Positions 12,691 to 26,700 of a stretch of 64,000 nucleotides of DNA are shown here, piece after piece. Each line of letters starts with the position of its first letter. Positions within the stretch are counted from its first letter, which is position 1. Source of the stretch: Heracleum sosnowskyi (lineage: Eukaryota; Streptophyta; Magnoliopsida; Apiales; Apiaceae); the NCBI GenBank assembly GCA_030848705.1, contig JAUIZM010000023.1, positions 992,001 to 1,056,000 on the forward strand, given 5' to 3'. Both the position numbers and the translations under genes were made by a program. The notes below the pieces were generated by a model. That model saw nothing but the letters and a program-made list of their open reading frames with translations. It searched no databases and was not told the DNA's origin.

Positions 12691-15600
12691 GACCCTATAG
12701 GTTTATAGAATTGCAAAAAACTTCATTTGGAGCAGTCCGGGCCTGAATTGGAGCAGATACCAGGGGACGCCCGATTACGTATACCTCCTAAGGGAGCTAT
12801 ACAAGGAAAACGGGGATAAATTGAAGCGAGTCGTTTTGTGGATATTTTCTTGTAGTTTGACCCTATGGGTTTATAGAATTGCAAAAAACTTCATTTGGAG
12901 CAGTCCGGTCCTGAATTGGAGCAGATACCAGGGAACGCCCGATTACGTATACCTCTGAAGGGGTCTATACAAGGAAAACGGGGATAAATTGAAGCGGGTC
13001 GTTTTGAAGATATTTTCTCGTAGTTTGACCCTATGGGTTTATAAAATTGCAAAAAACTTCATTTGGAGCAGTCCGGGCCTGAATTGGAGCAGATACCAGG
13101 GAACGCCCGATTACGTATACCTCTGAAGGGATCTATACAAGGAAAACGGGGATAAATTGAAGCGGGTCGTTTTGAGGATATTTTCTCGTAGTTTGACCCT
13201 ATGGGTTTATAGAATTGCAGTAAACTTCATTTGGAGCTGTCCGGACCTGAATTGGAGCAGATACCAGGGGACGCCCGATTACGTATACCTCTTAAGGGAT
13301 CTATACAAGGAAAACGGGGATAAATTGAAGCGGGTCGTTTTGAGGATATTTTCTCGTAGTTTGACCCTATGGGTTTATAGAATTGCAGTAAACTTCATTT
13401 GGAGCTCTCCGGACCTGAATTGGAGCAGATACCAGGGGACGCCCGATTACTTATACCTCTTAAGGGATCTATACATGGAAAACGGGGATAAATTGAAGCG
13501 GGTCGTTTTGAGGATATTTTCTCGTAGTTTGACCCTATGGGTTTATAGAATTGCAAAAAACTTCATTTGGAGCAGTCCGGGCCTAAATTGGAGAAGATAC
13601 CAGGGGACGCCCGATTACGTATACCTCTTAAGGGATCTATACAAGGAAAACGGGGATAAATTGAAGCGGGTCGTTTTGAGGATATTTTCTCGTAGTTTGA
13701 CCCTATGGGTTTATAGAATTGCAGTAAACTTCATTTGGAGCTGTCCGGACCTGAATTGGAGCAGATACCAGGGGACGCCCGATTACGTATACCTCCTAAG
13801 GGAGCTATACAAGGAAAACGGGGATAAATTGAAGCGGGTCGTTTTGTGGATATTTTCTCGTAGTTTGACCCTATGGGTTTATAGAATTGCAAAAAACTTC
13901 ATTTGGAGCAGTCCGGGCTTGAACTGGAGCAGATACCAGGGAACGCCCGATTACGTATACCTCTGAAGGGATGTATACAAGGAAAACGGGGATAAATTGA
14001 AGCGGGTCGTTTTGAGGATATTTTCTCGTAGTTTGACCCTATGGGTTTATAGAATTGCAGTAAACTTCATTTGGAGCTGTCCGGACCTGAATTGGAGCAG
14101 ATACCAGGGGACGCCCGATTACGTATACCTCTTAAGGGATCTATACATGGAAAACGGGGATAAATTGAAGCGGGTCGTTTTATGGATATTTTCTCGTAGT
14201 TTGACCCTATGGGTTTATAGAATTGCAAAAAACTTCATTTGGAGCAGTCCGGGCCTAAATTGGAGCAGATACCAGGGGACGCCCGATTACGTATACCTCT
14301 AAAGGGAGCTATACAAGGAAAACGGGGATAAATTGAAGCGGGTCGTTTTGTGGGTATTTTCTAGTAGTTTGACCCTATAGGTTTATAGAATTTCAAAAAA
14401 CTTCATTTGGAGCAGTCCGGGCCTGAATTGGAGCAGATACCAGGGAACACCCGATTACGTATACCTCTGAAGGGATCTATACAAGGAAAACGGGGATAAA
14501 TTGAAGCGGGTCGTTTTGAGGATATTTTCTCGTAGTTTGACCCTATGGGTTTATAGAATTGCAGTAAACTTCATTTGGAGCTGTCCGGACCTGAATTGGA
14601 GCAGATACCAGGGGACGCCCGATTACGTATACCTCTTAAGGGATCTATACAAGGAAAACGGGGATAAATTGAAGCGGGTCGTTTTGAGGATATTTTCTCG
14701 TAGTTTGACCCTATGGGTTTATAGAATTGCAGTAAACTTCATTTGGAGCTCTCCGGACCTGAATTGGAGCAGATACCAGGGGACGCCCGATTACTTATAC
14801 CTCTTAAGGGATCTATACATGGAAAACGGGGATAAATTGAAGCGGGTCGTTTTGAGGATATTTTCTCGTAGTTTGACCCTATGGGTTTATAGAATTGCAA
14901 AAAACTTCATTTGGAGCAGTCCGGGCCTAAATTGGAGAAGATACCAGGGGACGCCCGATTACGTATACCTCTTAAGGGATCTATACAAGGAAAACGGGGA
15001 TAAATTGAAGCGGGTCGTTTTGAGGATATTTTCTCGTAGTTTGACCCTATGGGTTTATAGAATTGCAGTAAACTTCATTTGGAGCTGTCCGGACCTGAAT
15101 TGGAGCAGATACCAGGGGACGCCCGATTACGTATACCTCCTAAGGGAGCTATACAAGGAAAACGGGGATAAATTGAAGCGGGTCGTTTTGTGGATATTTT
15201 CTCGTAGTTTGACCCTATGGGTTTATAGAATTGCAAAAAACTTCATTTGGAGCAGTCCGGGCTAGAACTGGAGCAGATACCAGGGAACGCCCGATTACGT
15301 ATACCTCTGAAGGGATGTATACAAGGAAAACGGGGATAAATTGAAGCGGGTCGTTTTGAGGATATTTTCTCGTAGTTTGACCCTATGGGTTTATAGAATT
15401 GCAGTAAACTTCATTTGGAGCTGTCCGGACCTGAATTGGAGCAGATACCAGGGGACGCCCGATTACGTATACCTCTTAAGGGATCTATACATGGAAAACG
15501 GGGATAAATTGAAGCGGGTCGTTTTATGGATATTTTCTCGTAGTTTGACCCTATGGGTTTATAGAATTGCAAAAAACTTCATTTGGAGCAGTCCGGGCCT

Positions 15601-15693
15601 AAATTGGAGCAGATACCAGGGGACGCCCGATTACGTATACCTCTAAAGGGAGCTATACAAGGAAAACGGGGATAAATTGAAGCGGGTCGTTTT
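10818..15693. repeat. 30-monomer block, copy A (5,040-bp offset)
   Basis: 4,876 bp recurs at 15,858-20,733, exactly 5,040 bp (30 monomers) away. Comparing the two line by line I found three differences: 12,250 A against 17,290 C, 14,894 A against 19,934 T, and 15,264 A against 20,304 T. Rare private variants are shared, such as AAACGTC (11,377 region), TTAAAGCGGG (11,982 region) and CAGTCCGGTCC (12,901 region). The 15,264 change creates a stop that shortens an otherwise five-monomer open frame. Confidence 0.9.
13046..15692. repeat. Eight-monomer repeat nested in block A (1,344-bp offset)
   Basis: 13,046-14,348 recurs at 14,390-15,692. The unit holds one run of five monomers with no in-frame stop (starting 13,157 and 14,501) followed by a two-monomer open run and a TAG monomer. 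The same nested pair is present in block B, at about 18,086-20,732, so it predates the 5,040-bp duplication. Confidence 0.8.
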
Positions 15694-15857
15694 ATGGATA
15701 TTTTCTCGTAGTTTGACCCTATGGGTTTATAGAATTGCAAAAAACTTCATTTGGAGCAGTCCGGGCCTAAATTGGAGCAGATACCAGGGGACGCCCGATT
15801 ACGTATACCTCTTAAGGGATCTATACAAGGAAAACGGGGATAAATTGAAGCGGGTCG

Positions 15858-18800
15858 TTTTGTGGATATTTTCTCGTAGTTTGACCCTATGGGTTTATAG
15901 AATTGCAAAAAACTTCATTTGGAGCAGTCCGGGCCTAAATTGGAGCAGATACCAGGGGACGCCCGATTACGTATACCTCTGAATGGAGCTATACAAGGAA
16001 AACGGGGATAAATTGAAGCGGGTCGTTTTGTGGGTATTTTCTAGTAGTTTGACCCTATAGGTTTATAGAATTGCAAAAAACTTCATTTGGAGCGGTCCGG
16101 GCCTGAATTGGAGCAGATACCAGGGGACGCCCGATTACGTATACCTCTTAAGGGAGCTATACAAGGAAAACGGGGATAAATTGAAGCGGGTCATTTAGTG
16201 GATATTTTCTCGTAGTTTGACCCTATGGGTTTATAGAATTGCAAAAAACATCATTTGGAGCAGTCCGGGCTTGAACTGGAGCAGATATCCGGGAACGCCC
16301 GATTACGTATACCTCTGAAGGGATCTATACAAGGAAAACGGGGATAAATTGAAGCGGGTCGTTTTGAGGATATTTTCTCGAAGTTTGACCCTATGGGTGT
16401 ATAGAATTGCAGTAAACGTCATTTGGAGCAGTCCGGGCCTAAATTGGAGCAGATACCAGGGGACGCCCGATTACGTATACCTCTTAAGGGATCTATACAA
16501 GGAAAACGGGGATAAATTGAAGCGGGTCATTTTGTGGATATTTTCTCGTAGTTTGACCCTATGGGTTTATAGAATTGAAAAAAACTTCATTTGGAGCAGT
16601 CTGGACCTGAATTGGAGCAGATACCAGGGGACGCCCGATTACGTATACCTCTGAAGAAAGCTATACAAGGAAAACGGGGATAAATTGAAGCGGGTCGTTT
16701 TGAGGATATTTTCTCGTAGTTTGACCCTATGGGTTTATAGAATTGCAGTAAACTTCATTTGGAGCTGTCCGGACCTGAATTGGAGCAGATACCAGGGGAC
16801 GTCCGATTACGTATACCTCTTAAGGGATCTATACAAGGAAAACGGGGATAAATTGAAGCGGGTCGTTTTGTGGATATTTTCTCGTAGTTTGACCCTATGG
16901 GTTTATAGAATTGCAAAAAACTTCATTTGGAGCAGTCCGGGCCTAAATTGGAGCAGATACCAGGGGACGCCCGATTACGTATACCTCTGAATGGAGCTAT
17001 ACAAGGAAAACGGGGATAAATTAAAGCGGGTCGTTTTGTGGGTATTTTCTAGTAGTTTGACCCTATAGGTTTATAGAATTGCAAAAAACTTCATTTGGAG
17101 CGGTCCGGGCCTGAATTGGAGCAGATACCAGGGGACGCCCGATTACGTATACCTCTTAAGGGAGCTATACAAGGAAAACGGGGATAAATTGAAGCGGGTC
17201 ATTTAGTGGATATTTTCTCGTAGTTTGACCCTATGGGTTTATAGAATTGCAAAAAACATCATTTGGAGCAGTCCGGGCTTGAACTGGAGCAGATATCCGG
17301 GAACGCCCGATTACGTATACCTCTGAAGGGATCTATACAAGGAAAACGGGGATAAATTGAAGCGGGTCGTTTTGAGGATATTTTCTCGAAGTTTGACCCT
17401 ATGGGTGTATAGAATTGCAGTAAACTTCATTTGGAGCAGTCCGGGCCTAAATTGGAGCAGATACCAGGGGACGCCCGATTACGTATACCTCTTAAGGGAT
17501 CTATACAAGGAAAACGGGGATAAATTGAAGCGGGTCGTTTTGAGGATATTTTCTCGTAGTTTGACCCTATGGGTTTATAGAATTACAGTAAACTTCATTT
17601 GGAGCTCTCCGGACCAGAATTGGAGCAGATACCAGGGGACGCCCGATTACGTATACCTCTTAAGGGATCTATACATGGAAAACGGGGATAAATTGAAGCG
17701 GGTCGTTTTGTGGATATTTTCTCGTAGTTTGACCCTATAGGTTTATAGAATTGCAAAAAACTTCATTTGGAGCAGTCCGGGCCTGAATTGGAGCAGATAC
17801 CAGGGGACGCCCGATTACGTATACCTCCTAAGGGAGCTATACAAGGAAAACGGGGATAAATTGAAGCGAGTCGTTTTGTGGATATTTTCTTGTAGTTTGA
17901 CCCTATGGGTTTATAGAATTGCAAAAAACTTCATTTGGAGCAGTCCGGTCCTGAATTGGAGCAGATACCAGGGAACGCCCGATTACGTATACCTCTGAAG
18001 GGGTCTATACAAGGAAAACGGGGATAAATTGAAGCGGGTCGTTTTGAAGATATTTTCTCGTAGTTTGACCCTATGGGTTTATAAAATTGCAAAAAACTTC
18101 ATTTGGAGCAGTCCGGGCCTGAATTGGAGCAGATACCAGGGAACGCCCGATTACGTATACCTCTGAAGGGATCTATACAAGGAAAACGGGGATAAATTGA
18201 AGCGGGTCGTTTTGAGGATATTTTCTCGTAGTTTGACCCTATGGGTTTATAGAATTGCAGTAAACTTCATTTGGAGCTGTCCGGACCTGAATTGGAGCAG
18301 ATACCAGGGGACGCCCGATTACGTATACCTCTTAAGGGATCTATACAAGGAAAACGGGGATAAATTGAAGCGGGTCGTTTTGAGGATATTTTCTCGTAGT
18401 TTGACCCTATGGGTTTATAGAATTGCAGTAAACTTCATTTGGAGCTCTCCGGACCTGAATTGGAGCAGATACCAGGGGACGCCCGATTACTTATACCTCT
18501 TAAGGGATCTATACATGGAAAACGGGGATAAATTGAAGCGGGTCGTTTTGAGGATATTTTCTCGTAGTTTGACCCTATGGGTTTATAGAATTGCAAAAAA
18601 CTTCATTTGGAGCAGTCCGGGCCTAAATTGGAGAAGATACCAGGGGACGCCCGATTACGTATACCTCTTAAGGGATCTATACAAGGAAAACGGGGATAAA
18701 TTGAAGCGGGTCGTTTTGAGGATATTTTCTCGTAGTTTGACCCTATGGGTTTATAGAATTGCAGTAAACTTCATTTGGAGCTGTCCGGACCTGAATTGGA

Positions 18801-20733
18801 GCAGATACCAGGGGACGCCCGATTACGTATACCTCCTAAGGGAGCTATACAAGGAAAACGGGGATAAATTGAAGCGGGTCGTTTTGTGGATATTTTCTCG
18901 TAGTTTGACCCTATGGGTTTATAGAATTGCAAAAAACTTCATTTGGAGCAGTCCGGGCTTGAACTGGAGCAGATACCAGGGAACGCCCGATTACGTATAC
19001 CTCTGAAGGGATGTATACAAGGAAAACGGGGATAAATTGAAGCGGGTCGTTTTGAGGATATTTTCTCGTAGTTTGACCCTATGGGTTTATAGAATTGCAG
19101 TAAACTTCATTTGGAGCTGTCCGGACCTGAATTGGAGCAGATACCAGGGGACGCCCGATTACGTATACCTCTTAAGGGATCTATACATGGAAAACGGGGA
19201 TAAATTGAAGCGGGTCGTTTTATGGATATTTTCTCGTAGTTTGACCCTATGGGTTTATAGAATTGCAAAAAACTTCATTTGGAGCAGTCCGGGCCTAAAT
19301 TGGAGCAGATACCAGGGGACGCCCGATTACGTATACCTCTAAAGGGAGCTATACAAGGAAAACGGGGATAAATTGAAGCGGGTCGTTTTGTGGGTATTTT
19401 CTAGTAGTTTGACCCTATAGGTTTATAGAATTTCAAAAAACTTCATTTGGAGCAGTCCGGGCCTGAATTGGAGCAGATACCAGGGAACACCCGATTACGT
19501 ATACCTCTGAAGGGATCTATACAAGGAAAACGGGGATAAATTGAAGCGGGTCGTTTTGAGGATATTTTCTCGTAGTTTGACCCTATGGGTTTATAGAATT
19601 GCAGTAAACTTCATTTGGAGCTGTCCGGACCTGAATTGGAGCAGATACCAGGGGACGCCCGATTACGTATACCTCTTAAGGGATCTATACAAGGAAAACG
19701 GGGATAAATTGAAGCGGGTCGTTTTGAGGATATTTTCTCGTAGTTTGACCCTATGGGTTTATAGAATTGCAGTAAACTTCATTTGGAGCTCTCCGGACCT
19801 GAATTGGAGCAGATACCAGGGGACGCCCGATTACTTATACCTCTTAAGGGATCTATACATGGAAAACGGGGATAAATTGAAGCGGGTCGTTTTGAGGATA
19901 TTTTCTCGTAGTTTGACCCTATGGGTTTATAGATTTGCAAAAAACTTCATTTGGAGCAGTCCGGGCCTAAATTGGAGAAGATACCAGGGGACGCCCGATT
20001 ACGTATACCTCTTAAGGGATCTATACAAGGAAAACGGGGATAAATTGAAGCGGGTCGTTTTGAGGATATTTTCTCGTAGTTTGACCCTATGGGTTTATAG
20101 AATTGCAGTAAACTTCATTTGGAGCTGTCCGGACCTGAATTGGAGCAGATACCAGGGGACGCCCGATTACGTATACCTCCTAAGGGAGCTATACAAGGAA
20201 AACGGGGATAAATTGAAGCGGGTCGTTTTGTGGATATTTTCTCGTAGTTTGACCCTATGGGTTTATAGAATTGCAAAAAACTTCATTTGGAGCAGTCCGG
20301 GCTTGAACTGGAGCAGATACCAGGGAACGCCCGATTACGTATACCTCTGAAGGGATGTATACAAGGAAAACGGGGATAAATTGAAGCGGGTCGTTTTGAG
20401 GATATTTTCTCGTAGTTTGACCCTATGGGTTTATAGAATTGCAGTAAACTTCATTTGGAGCTGTCCGGACCTGAATTGGAGCAGATACCAGGGGACGCCC
20501 GATTACGTATACCTCTTAAGGGATCTATACATGGAAAACGGGGATAAATTGAAGCGGGTCGTTTTATGGATATTTTCTCGTAGTTTGACCCTATGGGTTT
20601 ATAGAATTGCAAAAAACTTCATTTGGAGCAGTCCGGGCCTAAATTGGAGCAGATACCAGGGGACGCCCGATTACGTATACCTCTAAAGGGAGCTATACAA
20701 GGAAAACGGGGATAAATTGAAGCGGGTCGTTTT
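15858..20733. repeat. 30-monomer block, copy B
   Basis: Near-perfect second copy of 10,818-15,693. Matching breaks down just outside it: at 15,842-15,857 against 10,802-10,817 (TCGTTTTGTGG against TCATTTTGTGG), and after 20,733 (GTGGGTATTTTCTAG against ATGGATATTTTCTCG). The block is an almost complete tandem duplication, so the event was local and recent relative to most of the array. Confidence 0.9.
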
Positions 20734-23700
20734 GTGGGTATTTTCTAGTAGTTTGACCCTATAGGTTTATAGAATTTCAAAAAACTTCATTTGGAGCAGT
20801 CCGGGCCTGAATTGGAGCAGATACCAGGGAACACCCGATTACGTATACCTCTGAAGGGATCTATACAAGGAAAACGGGGATAAATTGAAGCGGGTCGTTT
20901 TGAGGATATTTTCTCGTAGTTTGACCCTATAGGTTTATAGAATTTCAGTAAACTTCATTTGGAGCTGTCCGGACCTGAATTGGAGCAGATACCAGGGGAC
21001 GCCCGATTACGTATACCTCTTAAGGGATCTATACAAGGAAAACGGGGATAAATTGAAGCGGGTCGTTTTGAGGATATTTTCTCGTAGTTTGACCCTATGG
21101 GTTTATAGAATTGCAGTAAACTTCATTTGGAGCTCTCCGGACCTGAATTGGAGCAGATACCAGGGGACGCCCGATTACTTATACCTCCTTAAGGGATCTA
21201 TACATGGAAAACGGGGATAAATTGAAGCGGGTCGTTTTGAGGATATTTTCTCGTAGTTTGACCCTATGGGTGTATAGAATTGCAGTAAACTTCATTTGGA
21301 GCAGTCCGGGCCTAAATTGGAGCAGATACCAGGGGACGCCCGATTACGTATACCTCTGAATGGAGCTATACAAGGAAAACGGGGATAAATTGAAGCGGGT
21401 CGTTTTGTGGGTATTTTCTAGTAGTTTGACCCTATAGGTTTATAGAATTGCAAAAAACTTCATTTGGAGCGGTCCGGGCCTGAATTGGAGCAGATACCAG
21501 GGGACGCCCGATTACGTATACCTCTTAAGGGAGCTATACAAGGAAAACGGGGATAAATTGAAGCGGGTCATTTAGTGGATATTTTCTCGTAGTTTGACCC
21601 TATGGGTTTATAGAATTGCAAAAAACTTCATTTGGAGCAGTCCGGGCTTGAACTGGAGCAGATATCCGGGAACGCCCGATTACGTATACCTCTGAAGGGA
21701 TCTATACAAGGAAAACGGGGATAAATTGAAGCGGGTCGTTTTGAGGATATTTTCTCGAAGTTTGACCCTATGGGTGTATAGAATTGCAGTAAACTTCATT
21801 TGGAGCAGTCCGGGCCTAAATTGGAGCAGATACCAGGGGACGCCCGATTACGTATACCTCTTAAGGGATCTATACAAGGAAAACGGGGATAAATTGAAGC
21901 GGGTCGTTTTGAGGATATTTTCTCGTAGTTTGACCCTATGGGTTTATAGAATTACAGTAAACTTCATTTGGAGCTCTCCGGACCAGAATTGGAGCACATA
22001 CCAGGGGACGCCCGATTACGTATACCTCTTAAGGGATCTATAAATGGAAAACGGGGATAAATTGAAGCGGGTCGTTTTGTGGATATTTTCTCGTAGTTTG
22101 ACCCTATAGGTTTATAGAATTGCAAAAAACTTCATTTGGAGCAGTCCGGGCCTGAATTGGAGCAGATACCAGGGGACGCCCGATTACGTATACCTCCTAA
22201 AGGAGCTATACAAGGAAAACGGGGATAAATTGAAGCGAGTCGTTTTGTGGATATTTTCTTGTAGTTTGACCCTATGGGTTTATAGAATTGCAAAAAACTT
22301 CATTTGGAGCAGTCCGGGCCTGAATTGGAGCAGATACCAGGGGACTCCCGATTACGTATACCTCTTAAGGGATCTATACAAGGAAAACGGGGATAAATTG
22401 AAGCGGGTCGTTTTGAGGATATTTTCTTGTAGTTTGACCCTATGGGTTTATAGAATTGCAAAAAACTTCATTTGGAGCAGTCCGGGCCTGAATTGGAGCA
22501 GATACCAGGGGACGCCCGATTACTTATACCTCTTAAGGGATCTATACATGGAAAACGGGGATAAATTGAAGCGGGTCGTTTTGAGGATATTTTCTCGTAG
22601 TTTGACCCTATGGGTATATAGAATTGCAGTAAACTTCATTTGGAGCAGTCCGGGCCTAAATTGGAGCAGATACCAGGGGACGCCCGATTACGTATACCTC
22701 TGAATGGAGCTATACAAGGAAAACGGGGATAAATTGAAGCGGGTCGTTTTGTGGGTATTTTCTAGTAGTTTGACCCTATAGGTTTATAGAATTGCAAAAA
22801 ACTTCATTTGGAGCGGTCCGGGCTTGAATTGGAGCAGATACCAGGGGACGCCCGATTACGTATACCTCTTAAGGGAGCTATACAAGGAAAACGGGGATAA
22901 ATTGAAGCGGGTCATTTAGTGGATATTTTCTCGTAGTTTGACCCTATGGGTTTATAGAATTGCAAAAAACTTCATTTGGAGCAGTCCGGGCTTGAACTGG
23001 AGCAGATATCCGGGAACGCCCGATTACGTATACCTCTTAAGGGATCTATACAAGGAAAACGGGGATAAATTGAAGCGGGTCGTTTTGAGGATATTTTCTC
23101 GTAGTTTGACCCTATGGGTTTATAGAATTGCAGTAAACTTCATTTGGAGCTCTCCGGACCTGAATTGGAGCAGATACCAGGGGACGCCCGATTACTTATA
23201 CCTCTTAAGGGATCTATACATGGAAAACGGGGATAAATTGAAGCGGGTCGTTTTGAGGATATTTTCTCGTAGTTTGACCCTATGGGTTTATAGAATTGCA
23301 AAAAACTTCATTTGGAGCAGTCCGGGCCTAAATTGGAGAAGATACCAGGGGACGCCCGATTACGTATACCTCTTAAGGGATCTATACAAGGAAAACGGGG
23401 ATAAATTGAAGCGGGTCGTTTTGAGGATATTTTCTCGTAGTTTGACCCTATGGGTTTATAGAATTGCAGTAAACTTCATTTGGAGCTGTCCGGACCTGAA
23501 TTGGAGCAGATACCAGGGGACGCCCGATTACGTATACCTCCTAAGGGAGCTATACAAGGAAAACGGGGATAAATTGAAGCGGGTCGTTTTGTGGATATTT
23601 TCTCGTAGTTTGACCCTATGGGTTTATAGAATTGCAAAAAACTTCATTTGGAGCAGTCCGGGCTTGAACTGGAGCAGATACCAGGGAACGCCCGATTACG

Positions 23701-23749
23701 TATACCTCTGAAGGGATGTATACAAGGAAAACGGGGATAAATTGAAGCG

Positions 23750-26700
23750 GGTCCTTTTGTGGATATTTTCTCGTAGTTTGACCCTATGGGTTTATAGAAT
23801 TGCAGTAAACTTCATTTGGAGCTGTCCGGACCTGAATTGGAGCAGATACCAGGGGACGCCCGATTACGTTTACCTCTTAAGGGATCTATACATGGAAAAC
23901 GGGGATAAATTGAAGCGGGTCGTTTTATGGATATTTTCTCGTAGTTTGACCCTATGGGTATATAGAATTGCAAAAAACTTCATTTGGAGCAGTCCGGGCC
24001 TAAATTGGAGCAGATACCAGGGGACGCCCGATTACGTATACCTCTAAAGGGAGCTATACAAGGAAAACGGGGATAAATTGAAGCGGGTCGTTTTGTGGGT
24101 ATTTTCTAGTAGTTTGACCCTATAGGTTTATAGAATTGCAAAAAACTTCATTTGGAGCAGTCCGGGCCTGAATTGGAGCAGATACCAGGGAACGCCCGAT
24201 TACGTATACCTCTGAAGGGATCTATACAAGGAAAACGGGGATAAATTGAAGCGGGTCGTTTTGAGGATATTTTCTCGTAGTTTGACCCTATGGGTTTATA
24301 GAATTGCAGTAAACTTCATTTGGAGCTGTCCGGACCTGAATTGGAGCAGATACCAGGGGACGCCCGATTACGTATACCTCTTAAGGGATCTATACAAGGA
24401 AAACGGGGATAAATTGAAGCGGGTCGTTTTGAGGATATTTTCTCGTAGTTTGACCCTATGGGTTTATAGAATTGCAGTAAACTTCATTTGGAGCTCTCCG
24501 GACCTGAATTGGAGCAGATACCAGGGGACGCCCGATTACTTATACCTCTTAAGGGATCTATACATGGAAAACGGGGATAAATTGAAGCGGGTCGTTTTGA
24601 GGATATTTTCTCGTAGTTTGACCCTATGGGTGTATAGAATTGCAGTAAACTTCATTTGGAGCAGTCCGGGCCTAAATTGGAGCAGATACCAGGGGACGCC
24701 CGATTACGTATACCTCTGAATGGAGCTATACAAGGAAAACGGGGATAAATTGAAGCGGGTCGTTTTGTGGGTATTTTCTCGTAGTTTGACCCTATGGGTT
24801 TATAGAATTACAGTAAACTTCATTTGGAGCTCTCCGGACCAGAATTGGAGCAGATACCAGGGGACGCCCGATTACGTATACCTCTTAAGGGATCTATACA
24901 TGGAAAACGGGGATAAATTGAAGCGGGTCGTTTTGTGGATATTTTCTCGTAGTTTGACCCTATAGGTTTATAGAATTGCAAAAAACTTCATTTGGAGCAG
25001 TCCGGGCCTGAATTGGAGCAGATACCAGGGGACGCCCGATTACGTATACCTCCTAAGGGAGCTATACAAGGAAAACGGGGATAAATTGAAGCGAGTCGTT
25101 TTGTGGATATTTTCTTGTAGTTTGACCCTATGGGTTTATAGAATTGCAAAAAACTTCATTTGGAGCAGTCCGGGCCTGAATTGGAGCAGATACCAGGGGA
25201 CGCCCGATTACGTATACCTCTTAAGGGATCTATACATGGAAAACGGGGATAAATTGAAGCGGGTTGTTTTGTGGATATTTTCTCGTAGTTTGACCCTATG
25301 GGTTTATAGAATTGCAAAAAACTTCATTTGGAGCAGTCCGGGCCTAAATTGGAGCAGATACCAGGGGACGCCCGATTACGTATACCTCTAAAGGGAGCTA
25401 TACAAGGAAAACGGGGATAAATTGAAGCGGGTCGTTTTGTGGGTATTTTCTAGTAGTTTGACCCTATAGGTTTATAGAATTGCAAAAAACTTCATTTGGA
25501 GCAGTCCGGGCCTGAATTGGAGCAGATACCAGGGAACGCCCGATTACGTATACCTCTGAAGGGATCTATACAAGGAAAACGGGGATAAATTGAAGTGGGT
25601 CGTTTTGAGGATATTTTCTCGTAGTTTGACCCTATGGGTTTATAGAATTGCAGTAAACTTCATTTGGAGCTGTCCGGACCTGAATTGGAGCAGATACCAG
25701 GGGACGCCCGATTACGTATACCTCTTAAGGGATCTATACAAGGAAAACGGGGATAAATTGAAGCGGGTCGTTTTGAGGATATTTTCTCGTAGTTTGACCC
25801 TATGGGTTTATAGAATTGCAGTAAACTTCATTTGGAGCTCTCCGGACCTGAATTGGAGCAGATACCAGGGGACGCCCGATTACTTATACCTCTTAAGGGA
25901 TCTATACATGGAAAACGGGGATAAATTGAAGCGGGTCGTTTTGAGGATATTTTCTCGTAGTTTGACCCTATGGGTGTATAGAATTGCAGTAAACTTCATT
26001 TGGAGCAGTCCGGGCCTAAATTGGAGCAGATACCAGGGGACGCCCGATTACCTATACCTCTGAATGGAGCTATACAAGGAAAACGGGATAAATTGAAGCG
26101 GGTCGTTTTGTGGGTATTTTCTCGTAGTTTGACCCTATGGGTTTATAGAATTACAGTAAACTTCATTTGGAGCTCTCCGGACCAGAATTGGAGCAGATAC
26201 CAGGGGACGCCCGATTACGTATACCTCTTAAGGGATCTATACATGGAAAACGGGGATAAATTGAAGCGGGTCGTTTTGTGGATATTTTCTCGTAGTTTGA
26301 CCCTATAGGTTTATAGAATTGCAAAAAACTTCATTTGGAGCAGTCCGGGCCTGAATTGGAGCAGATACCAGGGGACGCCCGATTACGTATACCTCCTAAG
26401 GGAGCTATACAAGGAAAACGGGGATAAATTGAAGCGAGTCGTTTTGTGGATATTTTCTTGTAGTTTGACCCTATAGGTTTATAGAATTGCAAAAAACTTC
26501 ATTTGGAGCAGTCCGGGCCTGAATTGGAGCAGATACCAGGGGACGCCCGATTACGTATACCTCCTAAAGGAGCTATACAAGGAAAACGGGGATAAATTGA
26601 AGCGAGTCGTTTTGTGGATATTTTCTTGTAGTTTGACCCTATGGGTTTATAGAATTGCAAAAAACTTCATTTGGAGCAGTCCGGGCCTGAATTGGAGCAG

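Noticed and set aside
10818..20733. Assembly artefact as the explanation of the 5-kb duplication
   Set aside because: It cannot be excluded without reads, but three separate substitutions and nested variants shared with other blocks fit a real duplication better, so it was kept as a finding with a read-depth check.
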